A DNA stretch of 35,782 nt, from NCBI GenBank assembly GCA_028278245.1, contig JANQEQ010000143.1, positions 1-35,782 of the forward strand, read 5' to 3'. This document shows positions 35,775 to 35,782 of this stretch, piece after piece; the stretch's first letter is position 1, and each line of letters opens with the position of its first letter. Below the pieces are notes generated by a model that was not told where the DNA came from, made no database searches, and saw only the letters and a program-made list of their open reading frames with translations. The stretch is from Phycisphaerales bacterium (GTDB taxonomy: Bacteria; Planctomycetota; Phycisphaerae; Phycisphaerales; SM1A02). A program made the position numbers and the translations under genes.

Positions 35775-35782
35775 GTGAACAA
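35775..35782 (+). CDS. Possible start of a further gene, cut by the window edge
   Basis: GAGGAG (35762-35767) lies 7 nt before a GTG at 35775. An in-frame ATG at 35736 is an alternative. Only three codons at most are visible, so nothing can be said of the product. Confidence 0.25.

Overview
This 35.8 kb window looks like chromosomal DNA of a free-living Gram-negative-type bacterium. A Planctomycetota (Phycisphaerae-like) origin fits best, but this is inferred from gene style, not proven. The pointers are a long Bacteroides/planctomycete-type PurF, a LolCDE/MacB-like exporter, short-spaced housekeeping genes on both strands, a mid-GC base composition, and several starts with no Shine-Dalgarno but a TANNNT box 6-7 nt upstream.

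Layout: (1) 1-7.6 kb: comM-type Mg-chelatase-like ATPase (cut by the window edge), a GT4 glycosyltransferase, a 3D-domain cell-wall protein, a TSUP anion exporter, HtpX protease, then a tightly overlapping minus-strand operon (TIM-barrel isomerase-like, cmk, plsC). (2) 7.6-11.7 kb: gcvH overlapping an ABC exporter ATPase, followed by its FtsX-like permease. (3) 12-18.6 kb: uvrB, a 0.6 kb G-rich repeat region, purD, then a minus-strand MFS transporter and cysteine desulfurase. (4) 18.65-21.5 kb: tRNA-Leu(CAG) with promoter and terminator, an ApgM-type phosphoglycerate mutase/possible homoserine kinase, tag, and an unrecognised gene. (5) 21.6-23.8 kb: an AT-rich accessory islet, made of a degenerate 10-bp tandem repeat followed by a DUF262 gene translationally coupled to a HEPN-RNase-like gene. 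(6) 23.9-27 kb: divergent MetY-like sulfhydrylase and thrC. (7) 27-29.4 kb: a KAP-type P-loop NTPase fused to a leucine-rich repeat array encoded by exact 66-bp units. (8) 29.6-35.8 kb: DUF77 thiamine-binding-like protein, a Gln-rich lipoprotein, a DUF819 membrane protein, purF, and a secreted ClpP/NfeD-like protein that seems to lack its catalytic serine.

Genes that work together: purD and purF are both de novo purine steps. The ApgM-like gene, metY-like gene and thrC can form a homoserine-to-threonine/methionine branch if the ApgM homologue is a homoserine kinase. The two most unusual loci are DUF262-HEPN and KAP-LRR. Both have the look of defence or abortive-infection modules, and they lie within 6 kb of each other. 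A G-rich word, GTGTGGGG, recurs at least eleven times in the window, far above chance, including inside coding sequence.
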